From assembly GCA_963727755.1 (NCBI GenBank), contig CAVSHN010000018.1:102712-166711 (forward strand): a stretch of 64,000 nucleotides of DNA, in the 5' to 3' direction. This document shows, piece by piece, positions 29,360-38,548 of the stretch. This stretch comes from DASYAN01 sp963727755. Lineage in GTDB: Bacteria; Chloroflexota; Ktedonobacteria; Ktedonobacterales; Ktedonobacteraceae. How positions within the stretch are numbered: position 1 is the first letter of the stretch; every line of letters starts with the position of its first letter. The notes under the pieces were generated by a model. It made no database searches and was not told the origin of the DNA. It saw nothing but the letters and a program-made list of their open reading frames with translations. The position numbers were made by a program, and so were the translations under genes.

Positions 29360-31555
29360 CTATTTCAATGACAACGTAACAGATTGGCCAGCGGCAAGCG
29401 TGACATAGGAGATCTGTTGACCACCATAGGTTTCAGCTCCTGTTGCCTTGAGGCCAGTCACTGGCGCGGTAGCAGCTTTCTGAGCTGTGAGCGTGATCGA
29501 TACACCAGGCACAATACTAGCAGTGACGCCCGCAGCGTTATATTGCATACGGTTGGCGACTTTTTGGCCGAGCAGGTTTTGCATTAGTGACTGCAAGGGA
29601 AGGTTATAATACTTTGCATACTTTTGCAAGGTTGCATTGAGCAGATCGTCTAAGAGCGTATCACCTTTGCTATCATATGCTCGCAAGTTCTCCTGATGGA
29701 ACATGTAAGGATCAATATCGCCCTTGAGGATATTAATAAGCATCATCTGACTCTCCTGATCTAAGATCTGAGAGTAGGTGAGGCTGTGCCCCCAATAGCT
29801 GGAATACATACAGTTGTATTCGGCCACCCAATCATTAGGATTGGTGACATTGAAGTACAGATTGGTTGGGCGACGCGGGACCATCAATATGCTCGGCTGA
29901 CTACTGTTGTAGATACCGGCATTGGGAGACGGATTGTTATAGCCAGCTACAGAGGTGTCAGTTACTAGGTATCGGATGCCATTGTCATAAGCAGCTTTTA
30001 AGAAGTTGGCATTGGTCAAACCAGATACGTCTGGCGTAACCATATTCGCAGTGCTGTAGTTTGTCAACTTTAATGGGCTCTTGGCTACCTGATTATTTTG
30101 CTGGATCTCTGAAACTGCGGTGGCATAGTCCACATTGTTCAGATTCGTATGATCATAGGTGTGGTTAATCCAATAAAACTGTTTTTGGTTGGCAATAGCA
30201 GCGGGCATTAAGGTATCAGGCGTGTAACCTGAGTTGGCAGTTGTGCCTTCGCCATTAAATGCCATGGTCAATGTCAGTTTGGCCGAGATTGCGTTCCTTT
30301 GCGTTGCCGTCTGCCAATTAGAGGTGGCATTCCAATCGGTTCCGTTGATACGATAGGTGGACGTAAGGCTATCGACATTCGTACCGCAGGGTGTGGTTGG
30401 CAACCATTCTTCCCCATCGATAAAGATATCATCGATTTGCGGCGTGAGGTAGATGTGACGCTCACCTAGGAACAAGCCATTGGTGACCCAGCTTACTAGA
30501 CCCTGGGAGAGCAGGATATCATGAATCACATTAGGATTGCTGTCATAGGTTAATGATAAGGCTTGACGCCCATCAGAATAGGTATGGATCGCTGCTAGAG
30601 CATTGCCCTGCGCATCAGTCAACAAGGGCGTCGTTGATCCATCAGTCAGTGCCTTGGCTTGGTAGACATAGGCATACTGCAGAGTGATAGGTGTAGCAGC
30701 ATTGAGGTACGGGAAGGTACTTTTGCCTTGGGTGGTCAGAGTAGTTGCCAGTGGACTATTAGTAGAATCAAATGCTCCTGTCGATGCCTGATAGCCGTAA
30801 TCAGCTGTGGGATAGGTATACCAGCTAATTTCGCGAACCTTCATAGTGGACTCGTAGGTCCAGAGATTGGTCCATTCCTGGGACGAAAGGGCACTCACCC
30901 AAGCGGTCCCATTGTTATAAGACAGATTGCCATCCGTCAAAATGACTCCTTGGTAGTAACCATGACAACCAGAACTGAGCTTATCAGGAGTCAAACCATT
31001 AGGTGTACTGGCTGCCGTGTAGACGGTATAAGGAGTTCCCAGATTATCCAAGGCTTGTTGAATGGCTGGAAGATCAGCTTCTTTGCCATCTGCTGCGATC
31101 ACCAATACCTTAGCGTCAATTGTTGGAGCAGAGCATGTCGTTGCTGCCGCTGTCGTTGCTGTCGCTGTCGGTGTGGCTGTTGCTAGAAGATTAAAGGGCC
31201 ATAGCTGTGCTGCTATAATACTAGCATCTAGCAGGAAGGGCGATCCTTTGGTAGATACAGCACTCACGTTCCGGCGAGAATTTTTTGGCGACTTGAAAGA
31301 CGACTTGAAAGACGTAAAGGGCGGGAGATTTGTTGGTTGGTGAAGCGGCAGAGATGTCGGCAAGGTTAAATCGACAGGTCCTTTTGGAATGTTGCCACTA
31401 AACCATGGACGAACAGACATCCTCATGAACGACTTAGCTTCTGCAGACGATTGCATGAATGAGCCAAACATCACGGCTGCGATAGCCACCATAATACATG
31501 CAATCCGTGCAAGCATCATACGGTTACGTTGTTTCCTTATCACAACAATACACAT
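29360..31555 (-). CDS. Secreted polysaccharide deacetylase, PelA/Agd3-like
   Basis: The protein has 731 residues. A hydrophobic N-terminal signal (IACIMVAIAAVMFGSF) precedes a Ser/Pro-rich stretch. Then comes a domain with the look of a Rossmann/GATase fold (IDAKVLVIAADGKEADL, about 145-240). From about 370 a deacetylase domain shows QIDDIFIDGEEW (Asp pair) and WINHTYDHTNLN (His-x3-His), the metal site of NodB-like deacetylases. The layout resembles the PelA deacetylase and fungal Agd3, which partly deacetylate GalNAc polymers. The ATG at 31555 touches its AAAGG, so a GTG four codons later may be the true start. Confidence 0.75.
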   Translation of the reverse strand: MCIVVIRKQRNRMMLARIACIMVAIAAVMFGSFMQSSAEAKSFMRMSVRPWFSGNIPKGPVDLTLPTSLPLHQPTNLPPFTSFKSSFKSPKNSRRNVSAVSTKGSPFLLDASIIAAQLWPFNLLATATPTATATTAAATTCSAPTIDAKVLVIAADGKEADLPAIQQALDNLGTPYTVYTAASTPNGLTPDKLSSGCHGYYQGVILTDGNLSYNNGTAWVSALSSQEWTNLWTYESTMKVREISWYTYPTADYGYQASTGAFDSTNSPLATTLTTQGKSTFPYLNAATPITLQYAYVYQAKALTDGSTTPLLTDAQGNALAAIHTYSDGRQALSLTYDSNPNVIHDILLSQGLVSWVTNGLFLGERHIYLTPQIDDIFIDGEEWLPTTPCGTNVDSLTSTYRINGTDWNATSNWQTATQRNAISAKLTLTMAFNGEGTTANSGYTPDTLMPAAIANQKQFYWINHTYDHTNLNNVDYATAVSEIQQNNQVAKSPLKLTNYSTANMVTPDVSGLTNANFLKAAYDNGIRYLVTDTSVAGYNNPSPNAGIYNSSQPSILMVPRRPTNLYFNVTNPNDWVAEYNCMYSSYWGHSLTYSQILDQESQMMLINILKGDIDPYMFHQENLRAYDSKGDTLLDDLLNATLQKYAKYYNLPLQSLMQNLLGQKVANRMQYNAAGVTASIVPGVSITLTAQKAATAPVTGLKATGAETYGGQQISYVTLAAGQSVTLSLK

Positions 31556-31621
31556 CCTTTCTTAAACAACAGATCAAATTTGTGAACTGGCCTTCTCTAT
31601 CCAAAGCCGGAGCAATGCCTT

Positions 31622-32989
31622 TTATCCTATTGGTTGCCGCATAAAAGTCAGGTACTCCAGCCGCCGTAAGCACGTGTTGACAAGCAACCAACCAATAATG
31701 GCACAGATCACCGAAGCAACAAGATATCCTAGGCTATAGAGGTTCTCCCTCAGAAAGAGAGAAAGAAACGATAAGGCACTTGTCAAAATGACATAGCTAC
31801 TGATTAGTTGTAAAGCTGCTTTTCTTTGATCAATATACAATAATAGCAACATAAAAGTAACAATTGTATACTGAGCAATACCAGCAAGCATTTCTATGCA
31901 TAGCAGCGGCACCCACTGAGGAGCTAAACCTACCCAGCTTGCTAGATCAGGTGCAACCACGCAGAGAAACAAGGAGAGAAAACCTTGCACTTTGAGCATC
32001 TGAACCATGCCATTACGAATAGCGATTTGCATTCCCTGTCGAGACTGCATAAGGTCACCTAATGTACCTTTTTCTTGAAGTAAACGATAATAGCGCCGAT
32101 AGTGACGGTAAAAATGTGGTTCCAGATGCACCATAAACATCACACCAGAAGGGATCGTTGACAGAAACATGATAAATTTGCTTGTATCCAAGGGCGGTGC
32201 GAGATGATAGAAGCCATGAATGACAACCCCTCGGGAAGAAAGCCAGAGGATCATACTGTCTGCCCAGATAGATAGCGTGTACAGTATGCCAAGAACGGCA
32301 ATATCCCAGTACTGAATAAAATAATGTAAATAAGCCAAAGAGACATTTTGGAAAGAGGGAAATTCACGATAAATCTGCATGATTAGGGAAGAAAGGCAGA
32401 TTAGCTGCCCAATAGTAAAACCTGCTAGAGTACCAATAAGTCCATATAGGTGTCCTAATAATAAGGAGGCAAAGATTCCTGTGGTGTAGGAAACCACAAA
32501 AATAAAGAGTATCGAGATATGCTCACGCGCCGCTGAAAGAAACATTATGATAATCCAAATCATGGTTAGGATTATTAATAAGCTAAAGACGATGCTGCGA
32601 TAGAGAAAATCAAAAGGGGCAAAGAACAGAAATGGAAGAGCGATCAGAGAGACTGGAATAATGAGCAGGAGCGCTCCCGTACATGTTGGAGCAAGACTCT
32701 CTAGATCTTTGATATACAGACGATCTGCTAGATAACGAGTGATGACTAGTTGGGGACCACTTGCAAGCAGTAAACTGACCGCAAAGAGCGTGACAATTGT
32801 CGCGACAAGCAAAGAGTGATCAGATGGGCTAAGATATGTTAGAGATGTGCTATTGAGCGCCATTAGGGCTGTAACACCTGTTACCCACGGACCCGCAGAA
32901 ATAACAGCAGAAGAAAGATATGCTGTTGCTGCTTCTAGATAAGAGCCTTCTGCTACTAATGCCTGAAGTCGAAAACCAATGCCTGCCAT
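31622..32989 (-). CDS. pelG: PelG-like polysaccharide exporter
   Basis: The protein has 455 residues from MAGIGFRLQALVAEG, the usual PelG beginning. The start lies four bases after the pelF stop, with GGTAG before it; an earlier in-frame start would overlap pelF. About twelve hydrophobic segments run through the whole protein, as in the Wzx/MATE-like PelG flippases that move the Pel polymer across the inner membrane together with PelF, PelD and PelE. The sequence AVISAGPWVTG near residue 30 is typical. Confidence 0.85.
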   Translation of the reverse strand: MAGIGFRLQALVAEGSYLEAATAYLSSAVISAGPWVTGVTALMALNSTSLTYLSPSDHSLLVATIVTLFAVSLLLASGPQLVITRYLADRLYIKDLESLAPTCTGALLLIIPVSLIALPFLFFAPFDFLYRSIVFSLLIILTMIWIIIMFLSAAREHISILFIFVVSYTTGIFASLLLGHLYGLIGTLAGFTIGQLICLSSLIMQIYREFPSFQNVSLAYLHYFIQYWDIAVLGILYTLSIWADSMILWLSSRGVVIHGFYHLAPPLDTSKFIMFLSTIPSGVMFMVHLEPHFYRHYRRYYRLLQEKGTLGDLMQSRQGMQIAIRNGMVQMLKVQGFLSLFLCVVAPDLASWVGLAPQWVPLLCIEMLAGIAQYTIVTFMLLLLYIDQRKAALQLISSYVILTSALSFLSLFLRENLYSLGYLVASVICAIIGWLLVNTCLRRLEYLTFMRQPIG

Positions 32990-32993
32990 AATG

Positions 32994-34520
32994 CTACCGT
33001 ACCTTCTCTCGCTGACTTTGTCCAATGTACTTTTGATAGAGATCTAGATAGGTTCTATAGAGTTGCTCCTGACTGTAGAAACGGCGCACACGTTCTTGTC
33101 CTGCTCGTCCCATTTGCAAACGCTTATTTTTGTCTTGCCATAACTTAATAATCGCATTGGCTGTCTCTTGAGGACTTGCCACAGGAGTGATTAGTCCACT
33201 GGGTCCCAAAGCCTGATCTTCAGGAGTAATACCCAAGAGCAGTTCGCGGCACGCCCCAACGTCTGTTGCAATGACCGGGATTCCTGCACTGTTGCCCTCC
33301 AAGATAACAAGTGGCTGCCCCTCACTAAGACTGGTTAGTACAAGCGTATCGATGCGCCGATAGTATGCTTTCACATCTGCTGGTCCAGTAAAGCAGATGA
33401 TGTTTTCTAAGTTGAATAGAGAAACAAGACGTTGACATTCCTGATAATAGGCCTCTTCCTCGTCAGTCGGCCCAACAAAATAGGCCTGCAGATGAGGAAT
33501 AGTCTGGCTAGCAATCTTGAGAGCGCAAATGAGGGTTTTTACATCCTTGATGGAGACGATGCGTCCAACAAAGCCGACCACAAAGTGATCCGAGTTCGTT
33601 GGATGTTTGAGATGAATGCCATCTAATTGTGCGATATTAATGCCATTCGGGATGAGTTGCAACTTGTGTTTGGCTGCACCATGAGTCTGTTGATACTGCT
33701 GGTTAACACCACTGACCGAAATGACAGAATCTGCAATATCATAGCTCATTCGTTCCATGAAACGATAGATATTAAGCCACCACTCTTGGAAGAAATTCAT
33801 GCGTTTTAACTGAGCAGTTTGTTCTTCTGCCAACGTCTCCAACCATCTGGATTGCGCAATTTCGATATCGCGTTCCCGTGTGTAGATGCCATGCTCGGTG
33901 ACTAAGAAAGGACGACCATGACGTATCTTTGCTAAGCCGCCGAGTAGGCCACAAAAGCCTGTACTTACAGCATGGTAGACATGCGCCTTGGGCAATTTGG
34001 CCTCAGCAATATTCAAGATGGGTAAGTAGGTCTGGCGAAATGTCCAGAAGAAATTCGTAAACGATTGTTGAGTTGCATACATTTCATAGAGCCAAATCAT
34101 TAGATCCCAACCCTCAGAAGAACAAAGTAAATCTGCAGCGGTTAGTCCTGCTAGCTCAGGCTTCGCTAAGATTTTATACACACGGGCTCGATCATATGGT
34201 CTGGCAAGCGCGATGGCTTGATGTAATATCTCTAGCTCGTTCTTATTGACACGACTTCGCAGGGCGCAATGAATAGGGCCCCTACTAGCCATAGAGGGTT
34301 TTTTGATGTGACTGAAATCACCAGTAAAGATTTCATGGAACGAAACGACATTGTCTGGCAAGCGATAACGCGCTTTACGATTAGGCTCAGGACATGCACC
34401 AACATGTACAAGAGCGAAGCTCAGTTGGGGCAAATTTGTCATGAGAGCATGCAACCAACTGGATACTCCCCCTGTCACATATGGATAGGCACCCTCTACT
34501 AACATACAAATATCAGCCAT
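32994..34520 (-). CDS. pelF: PelF-like GT4 glycosyltransferase
   Basis: The start at 34520 has TAGGAGGCC upstream; the frame is open further but overlaps pelE. The 508-residue protein begins MADICMLVEGAYPYVTGGVS, the PelF signature. Its C-terminal half is a GT-B Rossmann fold with VGFVGRIVSIKDVKTLI, and the EX7E-like LTSLSEGQPLVILEGNSAG, as in family GT4. PelF is the cytoplasmic polymerase using UDP-GalNAc/GlcNAc. Residues around 85-95 (SRGPIHCAL) are encoded by a 24-bp piece of the genome's dispersed repeat. Confidence 0.9.
   Translation of the reverse strand: MADICMLVEGAYPYVTGGVSSWLHALMTNLPQLSFALVHVGACPEPNRKARYRLPDNVVSFHEIFTGDFSHIKKPSMASRGPIHCALRSRVNKNELEILHQAIALARPYDRARVYKILAKPELAGLTAADLLCSSEGWDLMIWLYEMYATQQSFTNFFWTFRQTYLPILNIAEAKLPKAHVYHAVSTGFCGLLGGLAKIRHGRPFLVTEHGIYTRERDIEIAQSRWLETLAEEQTAQLKRMNFFQEWWLNIYRFMERMSYDIADSVISVSGVNQQYQQTHGAAKHKLQLIPNGINIAQLDGIHLKHPTNSDHFVVGFVGRIVSIKDVKTLICALKIASQTIPHLQAYFVGPTDEEEAYYQECQRLVSLFNLENIICFTGPADVKAYYRRIDTLVLTSLSEGQPLVILEGNSAGIPVIATDVGACRELLLGITPEDQALGPSGLITPVASPQETANAIIKLWQDKNKRLQMGRAGQERVRRFYSQEQLYRTYLDLYQKYIGQSQREKVR
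34262..34285. repeat. Dispersed-repeat fragment inside pelF
   Basis: Twenty-four bases match the core of the 75-bp tandem repeat at 7987-8806 with a single mismatch (GGGCGCAATGAATAGGGCCC against GGGCGCAATGAATTGGGCCC, plus CTAC). It is in frame and lies in a region where other PelF proteins would not be expected to need it. Confidence 0.7.
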
Positions 34521-34548
34521 GGATAGGCCTCCTATTACCTTAGAGATG

Positions 34549-35571
34549 CTATGCGGCGGCTTCACGTACCTTCGACACATGAGGGATCATAGATTGCCCT
34601 TTCTTGGTCAATTCGCTCAGCTTGTCCCAGGCATGGGCACGAAAAGCTAGATCCAAGGCTAGCTGATAGGCCTCGGTCGAGGTTGGCTGCAATTTCCAAG
34701 CTTGATATGCAGCATGCAGGCCAACAAGAAAGTCCCCAAAATGAGAGTGGAGGTAGGCTAGCCGCATCCAAAGATCGGCATCTCTCCTATGCTTTTGAAT
34801 AATGGGTAGCAAAAGATCATAGGCTCTTTGATAGTAAAACTGTTGAATTGCTTCATCGAGAATGTTACTCGACGCGTACTGGTAATATTGCTCAATAAGC
34901 ACAAGTGTCCGCTTTTTCGTGGGTTGAGCCTGCCAAGCCGCCAATGCTGTCTGAAGATCTTGCGCATATTGTTCTTCCATACGCTTGAGAAGAATAGCAG
35001 CGTCACCGCGTATTTCTGGCTGAGGATCAACTAACAACTGTCTGAGCAGATGAGCAGTCCTATGATCAGCCTGCTTCCCAAGAGTCGCAATCGTGGCTCG
35101 CCTGACAGCTAGATCTGCGCTATAGACCATCTCAAGAAGCTGGCGAGGTTTCGTTTGAGGTTGCTTGATGGCTGCAATTTTCGGTAGCGTCAACGTTGTT
35201 GTCAATTTCGTTGCTGCATGCCTTGCACTCGCCGGGGCAAAAATAATCATACTGAGGGCAAGACTGTAGGTCAGCGGTCCGAGACCAGGGAAAATAGTCC
35301 AGCTCAAACATAGGGCAGCGATATTCCATTTATCCAATGTGAGATGCTTTCTCACTCGCTGCTGGATACAAGTCATACCAAATACCCAGAGGAGAACCAT
35401 TGGGAAATGTAAGAGGAAAAACCAGAACGATTTCCCACTCAAGAGCATGACGCCAAACATACAATCAGCCGTCAGCCCGAGCGTAAAGCAGAGAATGCCA
35501 AGGCACAGTCGCACCGTTGATAATGTCCGTCTACTCGTCTTAAGATGTGTACAAAGATCCGCTTTTTGCAT
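34549..35571 (-). CDS. pelE: PelE-like membrane protein with helical repeats
   Basis: The protein has 340 residues, with AAGGAGAA before the ATG. Three or four membrane helices fill the first 125 residues (LCLGILCFTLGLTADCMFG and others). HEAT-like residues follow (about 145-190: RRATIATLGKQADHRTAHLL) and then TPR-like helices to the end. PelE has the same plan, an integral membrane part plus TPRs, and holds the synthase complex together. It lies directly after pelD and 28 bases before pelF. Confidence 0.75.
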   Translation of the reverse strand: MQKADLCTHLKTSRRTLSTVRLCLGILCFTLGLTADCMFGVMLLSGKSFWFFLLHFPMVLLWVFGMTCIQQRVRKHLTLDKWNIAALCLSWTIFPGLGPLTYSLALSMIIFAPASARHAATKLTTTLTLPKIAAIKQPQTKPRQLLEMVYSADLAVRRATIATLGKQADHRTAHLLRQLLVDPQPEIRGDAAILLKRMEEQYAQDLQTALAAWQAQPTKKRTLVLIEQYYQYASSNILDEAIQQFYYQRAYDLLLPIIQKHRRDADLWMRLAYLHSHFGDFLVGLHAAYQAWKLQPTSTEAYQLALDLAFRAHAWDKLSELTKKGQSMIPHVSKVREAAA

Positions 35572-35612
35572 ATAATTCTCCTTGACTAATTATTTAAATT
35601 AGTTACTCTAGT

Positions 35613-36770
35613 TTATTCCTGATGCGTCTTAAATTGAGGAGCATGTCCCGGACTCGTCTGGCATGGGACAAGATGCCGTATTTCCTCTGCAGAAAGATAA
35701 CTATGAGCGACTCGTTTGCGCCCCAATGGTGTAGATGAAGAAGGCGATGTGGAAGATTGTAAAGAAGACGATACAACCTCCAGAAGCGCACTGAGAAATT
35801 CAAAAGTACTGACCGTAAATTTGCTAAATGGCATCATGCCAACAACTACCATACCGATGACATGTCGATTGCCATCAACAAGTGGGCCTGCTATCACGAT
35901 GCTATCCTGAGGAGTAGCATCATTTTTGTCTAAGACATCACGAATGGTGCAGAGTCGGCGTGTCTCTAGAGCAGTATGGATGACGGCATCGCCATTGTTC
36001 AATAAGAGAGGAAACTCAAAACGGCTCTCCGATTTGCTTACCAGTCGCATCTGTTCTGTGTATTTCCAATAGACAGCACATGACTGGGCTTCGGTTCCCT
36101 GCATTACCAAGTTAAGAATGATTTCATACGGTTCCGGAGCTGTCTTCTTCCACAATTGTGTAAGTAAGGTACAAATTCTCGTGATTGGTACAATGTCTTC
36201 CGCTAATTGTCTTTCGAGAGTAATGTTCTGTTCTATTAATATCTTATTATAATCATTCGCCCGTTCGAGTTCCTGCTTACTACGAGCAAATTTCTGTGCT
36301 ATCTCATGTAATTGTTGACGTTGAGCGTGAAGAATGTCCACCATCAAGATACCACTTACTAGCAGTAGGAATGGCTCAAGCAAAAAGCGTGGATTATACC
36401 AATCCGTAGCTCCCACTATCCCCTTTTGTAAGAGTACGAAGGCATAGATAGCAGTTGCTAGCAGACTTGCGCTGTAGACAATCTGCTTTGGGTAGCGTAT
36501 GGCTAATGCAAAGACGACTAGAAAAAAAGCACAGAAAGGCAGGTGCAGAGACGTCCAACTAGGCGGAGTTACCCAACTGATCAGCCAAGCAAAACCCAAG
36601 CTAGAGATAACTTCCCATATGGCTTGTCTATAAAATAAGCGAGGTTTCTCTTCCTGTCTTTGATCGCCCAGTGATGCAAGAGTAGCAGAGATTTGCTCTT
36701 CCGAAGCTGGTTTCCGGTGCTTCACTACTACCTTGGAGCCCCCAGCCACAATCTGAGAATAGGTATCCAT
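35613..36770 (-). CDS. pelD: PelD-like membrane GAF sensor without GGDEF domain
   Basis: The protein has 385 residues, with GGAGGAGCT before the ATG. Four membrane helices (about 50-160), a short coiled-coil and one GAF domain (about 215-345, near AQSCAVYWKYTEQMRL and GMVVVGMMPFSKF) match PelD. Pseudomonas PelD has a degenerate GGDEF domain after the GAF that binds c-di-GMP through RxxD. Here the protein ends soon after the GAF with a Ser/Pro tail, so that input is missing. It is the first gene of the cluster. Confidence 0.75.
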   Translation of the reverse strand: MDTYSQIVAGGSKVVVKHRKPASEEQISATLASLGDQRQEEKPRLFYRQAIWEVISSLGFAWLISWVTPPSWTSLHLPFCAFFLVVFALAIRYPKQIVYSASLLATAIYAFVLLQKGIVGATDWYNPRFLLEPFLLLVSGILMVDILHAQRQQLHEIAQKFARSKQELERANDYNKILIEQNITLERQLAEDIVPITRICTLLTQLWKKTAPEPYEIILNLVMQGTEAQSCAVYWKYTEQMRLVSKSESRFEFPLLLNNGDAVIHTALETRRLCTIRDVLDKNDATPQDSIVIAGPLVDGNRHVIGMVVVGMMPFSKFTVSTFEFLSALLEVVSSSLQSSTSPSSSTPLGRKRVAHSYLSAEEIRHLVPCQTSPGHAPQFKTHQE

Positions 36771-36970
36771 AGCTCCTCCAGATCATTCAAAGTAAATAGT
36801 CACAGATGCGTAAAATTTGACAAAGCTCAAGGAACATAAGTAGTATGGCAGATAAAGATCTATGGCACAATGCTAGATACCTGACAAGCACAGGTCATCT
36901 AGCAGACAGGTAGGTCTCTCTAGGCGTGTTGATATCAATCCGATCCTATCGCAGAGATAATTCTCTTAAA

Positions 36971-37023
36971 TCGAGCAAGAAGATCTCTTTCAGCAGGGCA
37001 TGAAATTGATGGAGGCAGGGAAG
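36971..37023 (+). pseudogene. Fragment of a TPR-protein paralogue
   Basis: This is a near-identical copy of 19892-19944 in the TPR gene, reading EQEDLFQQGMKLMEAGK before similarity stops. The rest of the 295-bp gap between pelD and the polymerase gene shows nothing else. Confidence 0.7.
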
Positions 37024-37065
37024 ATATGCCTGTCATTGTGGCTGTTGGACTTCTATATGCGTAAA

Positions 37066-38526
37066 TTACTTTTTATGCCCGTTTGATAATTTTCTGGTGA
37101 GTCTACGCGTGCGGGCAGGCGGAGGAGAATAGGGCTGCATTGAGGTCATGATGTCACCGATACGCAATTGGACTTGTCGATAGCGTACACCGGGATGGTG
37201 GTAGTGAGCAAAGAGCATGAGGCTGTGGTATGCTATCACATCAGCTTCGTCGGTATGTCGTGAAAAGACCATTTGTCCACCGATTGTATCGTCCACTGTG
37301 GTCACTACCATGTCTTTGCCTTCTTCGTCTACCACAAGCGGTTGGGTTTCACGGTGTATCGAGTTAGGCCAAAGAATCAATGCAATTGAGAGTCCCTTGA
37401 GACGTTGCTCACGAAGACGTTCACTTAGATAATCGGCGAGTTTGCGCAATGCTGCACAGGTTTCGTCGGCGTCTGCCAGATGCTGGAAACAGACACGTAC
37501 ATTTTGGCTCGGCGGTGGGGCGTCGGGTATGACTAGGCTATCATCTTTCCCATGAGCAATCTGATGGAGCCAGCTTCCTAGATGGCCCAGACGACGCCCA
37601 AGTCCCTCTTCTTTGAGTGAGGCGACTTGGGCAAATGTGGTGATGCCAAAGTCATTTAGGTGAGCAATAAGCTCAGCTATGGCTACAGGGTCAATCGGTC
37701 CATGCTTTCCTTCTCCCTCTGTGGGCTGAAAAAGAGAGTGGTGTTCGCTATGACCATTGTGGATCCCCGGTTCGAGTGAGGCTTTGGCGTGCCCAGTTCC
37801 CGCTGCACGCACTTTGTGTAGGATAGAGAGTGGCAGCGTTTGTATAAAGGAAGCTTCATGGCCTGATGGGATATAGCGTATCCCATGACACCCGTCTTTG
37901 TTACTCACTAATGCCGCAAGTTCGGCAATAGCTTTGCCATTAGCGATGCCAATCTGGGCCGTCAGTCCTATCTCTGAGATCTCTGTGCGCAGTCGATCGG
38001 CTAGATCGACGGGAGATTGAAAGGCTAGTTCGCAGCCCCGCAGGTCGATAAAGGTGTCTGAGATGGGGATGGATTCAACAATGCGGGAGTATAGGCGATA
38101 ACAATCCTTCAGCTTTTGCAGGATGGGCTGATAACGGTCATAGGATGCTGGTAGGAAACGTGTACGTAATGCTAACCGATGGGCTCGCCGTAGCGGCATG
38201 CCCGGAGTAATCCCAGCTTGCATGGCTACTGGCGAGGCATCGATGACTCTTCCAGGCTCATTAGGACGACCGGTACCTGTTCCTATGACAAAGCTCTGCC
38301 CACGTAATGAAGGATTAAATATCTCTTCAAGCGTACAGTAGAAATGATCGATGCGTACGTGGATAATACCGTGGCGCAGTCGTGCTCGTTCGATTGCGTG
38401 ATCTGCCTCTTCTACGCTGGCCGGTAGGTTATTGGCCGAATTCGCAAGCTCTTGGTTTTCGGGTACAGTGCTTGTCATATCTTGCAATGTACGCTGTGAT
38501 ACCGATAGTGTGTCGAATTGTTGCAT
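37066..38526 (-). CDS. Y-family DNA polymerase-like protein, catalytically degenerate (ImuB-like)
   Basis: The start at 38526 follows AAGAAGAA and lies 22 bases after the upstream gene; an earlier start would overlap it. The 486-residue protein aligns with DinB/UmuC/ImuB. HVRIDHFYCTLEEIFNP corresponds to the first catalytic block, but the metal-binding Asp of VDFDYF is replaced by Arg. ISDTFIDL replaces SxDExxLD, so the second Glu is Thr. Helix-hairpin-helix and little-finger regions follow. Two lost carboxylates suggest an inactive polymerase with a scaffolding role like ImuB in mutasomes. No imuA or dnaE2 is nearby. Confidence 0.7.
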   Translation of the reverse strand: MQQFDTLSVSQRTLQDMTSTVPENQELANSANNLPASVEEADHAIERARLRHGIIHVRIDHFYCTLEEIFNPSLRGQSFVIGTGTGRPNEPGRVIDASPVAMQAGITPGMPLRRAHRLALRTRFLPASYDRYQPILQKLKDCYRLYSRIVESIPISDTFIDLRGCELAFQSPVDLADRLRTEISEIGLTAQIGIANGKAIAELAALVSNKDGCHGIRYIPSGHEASFIQTLPLSILHKVRAAGTGHAKASLEPGIHNGHSEHHSLFQPTEGEGKHGPIDPVAIAELIAHLNDFGITTFAQVASLKEEGLGRRLGHLGSWLHQIAHGKDDSLVIPDAPPPSQNVRVCFQHLADADETCAALRKLADYLSERLREQRLKGLSIALILWPNSIHRETQPLVVDEEGKDMVVTTVDDTIGGQMVFSRHTDEADVIAYHSLMLFAHYHHPGVRYRQVQLRIGDIMTSMQPYSPPPARTRRLTRKLSNGHKK

Positions 38527-38548
38527 AGCGTTCTTCTTGGATGTGTTT

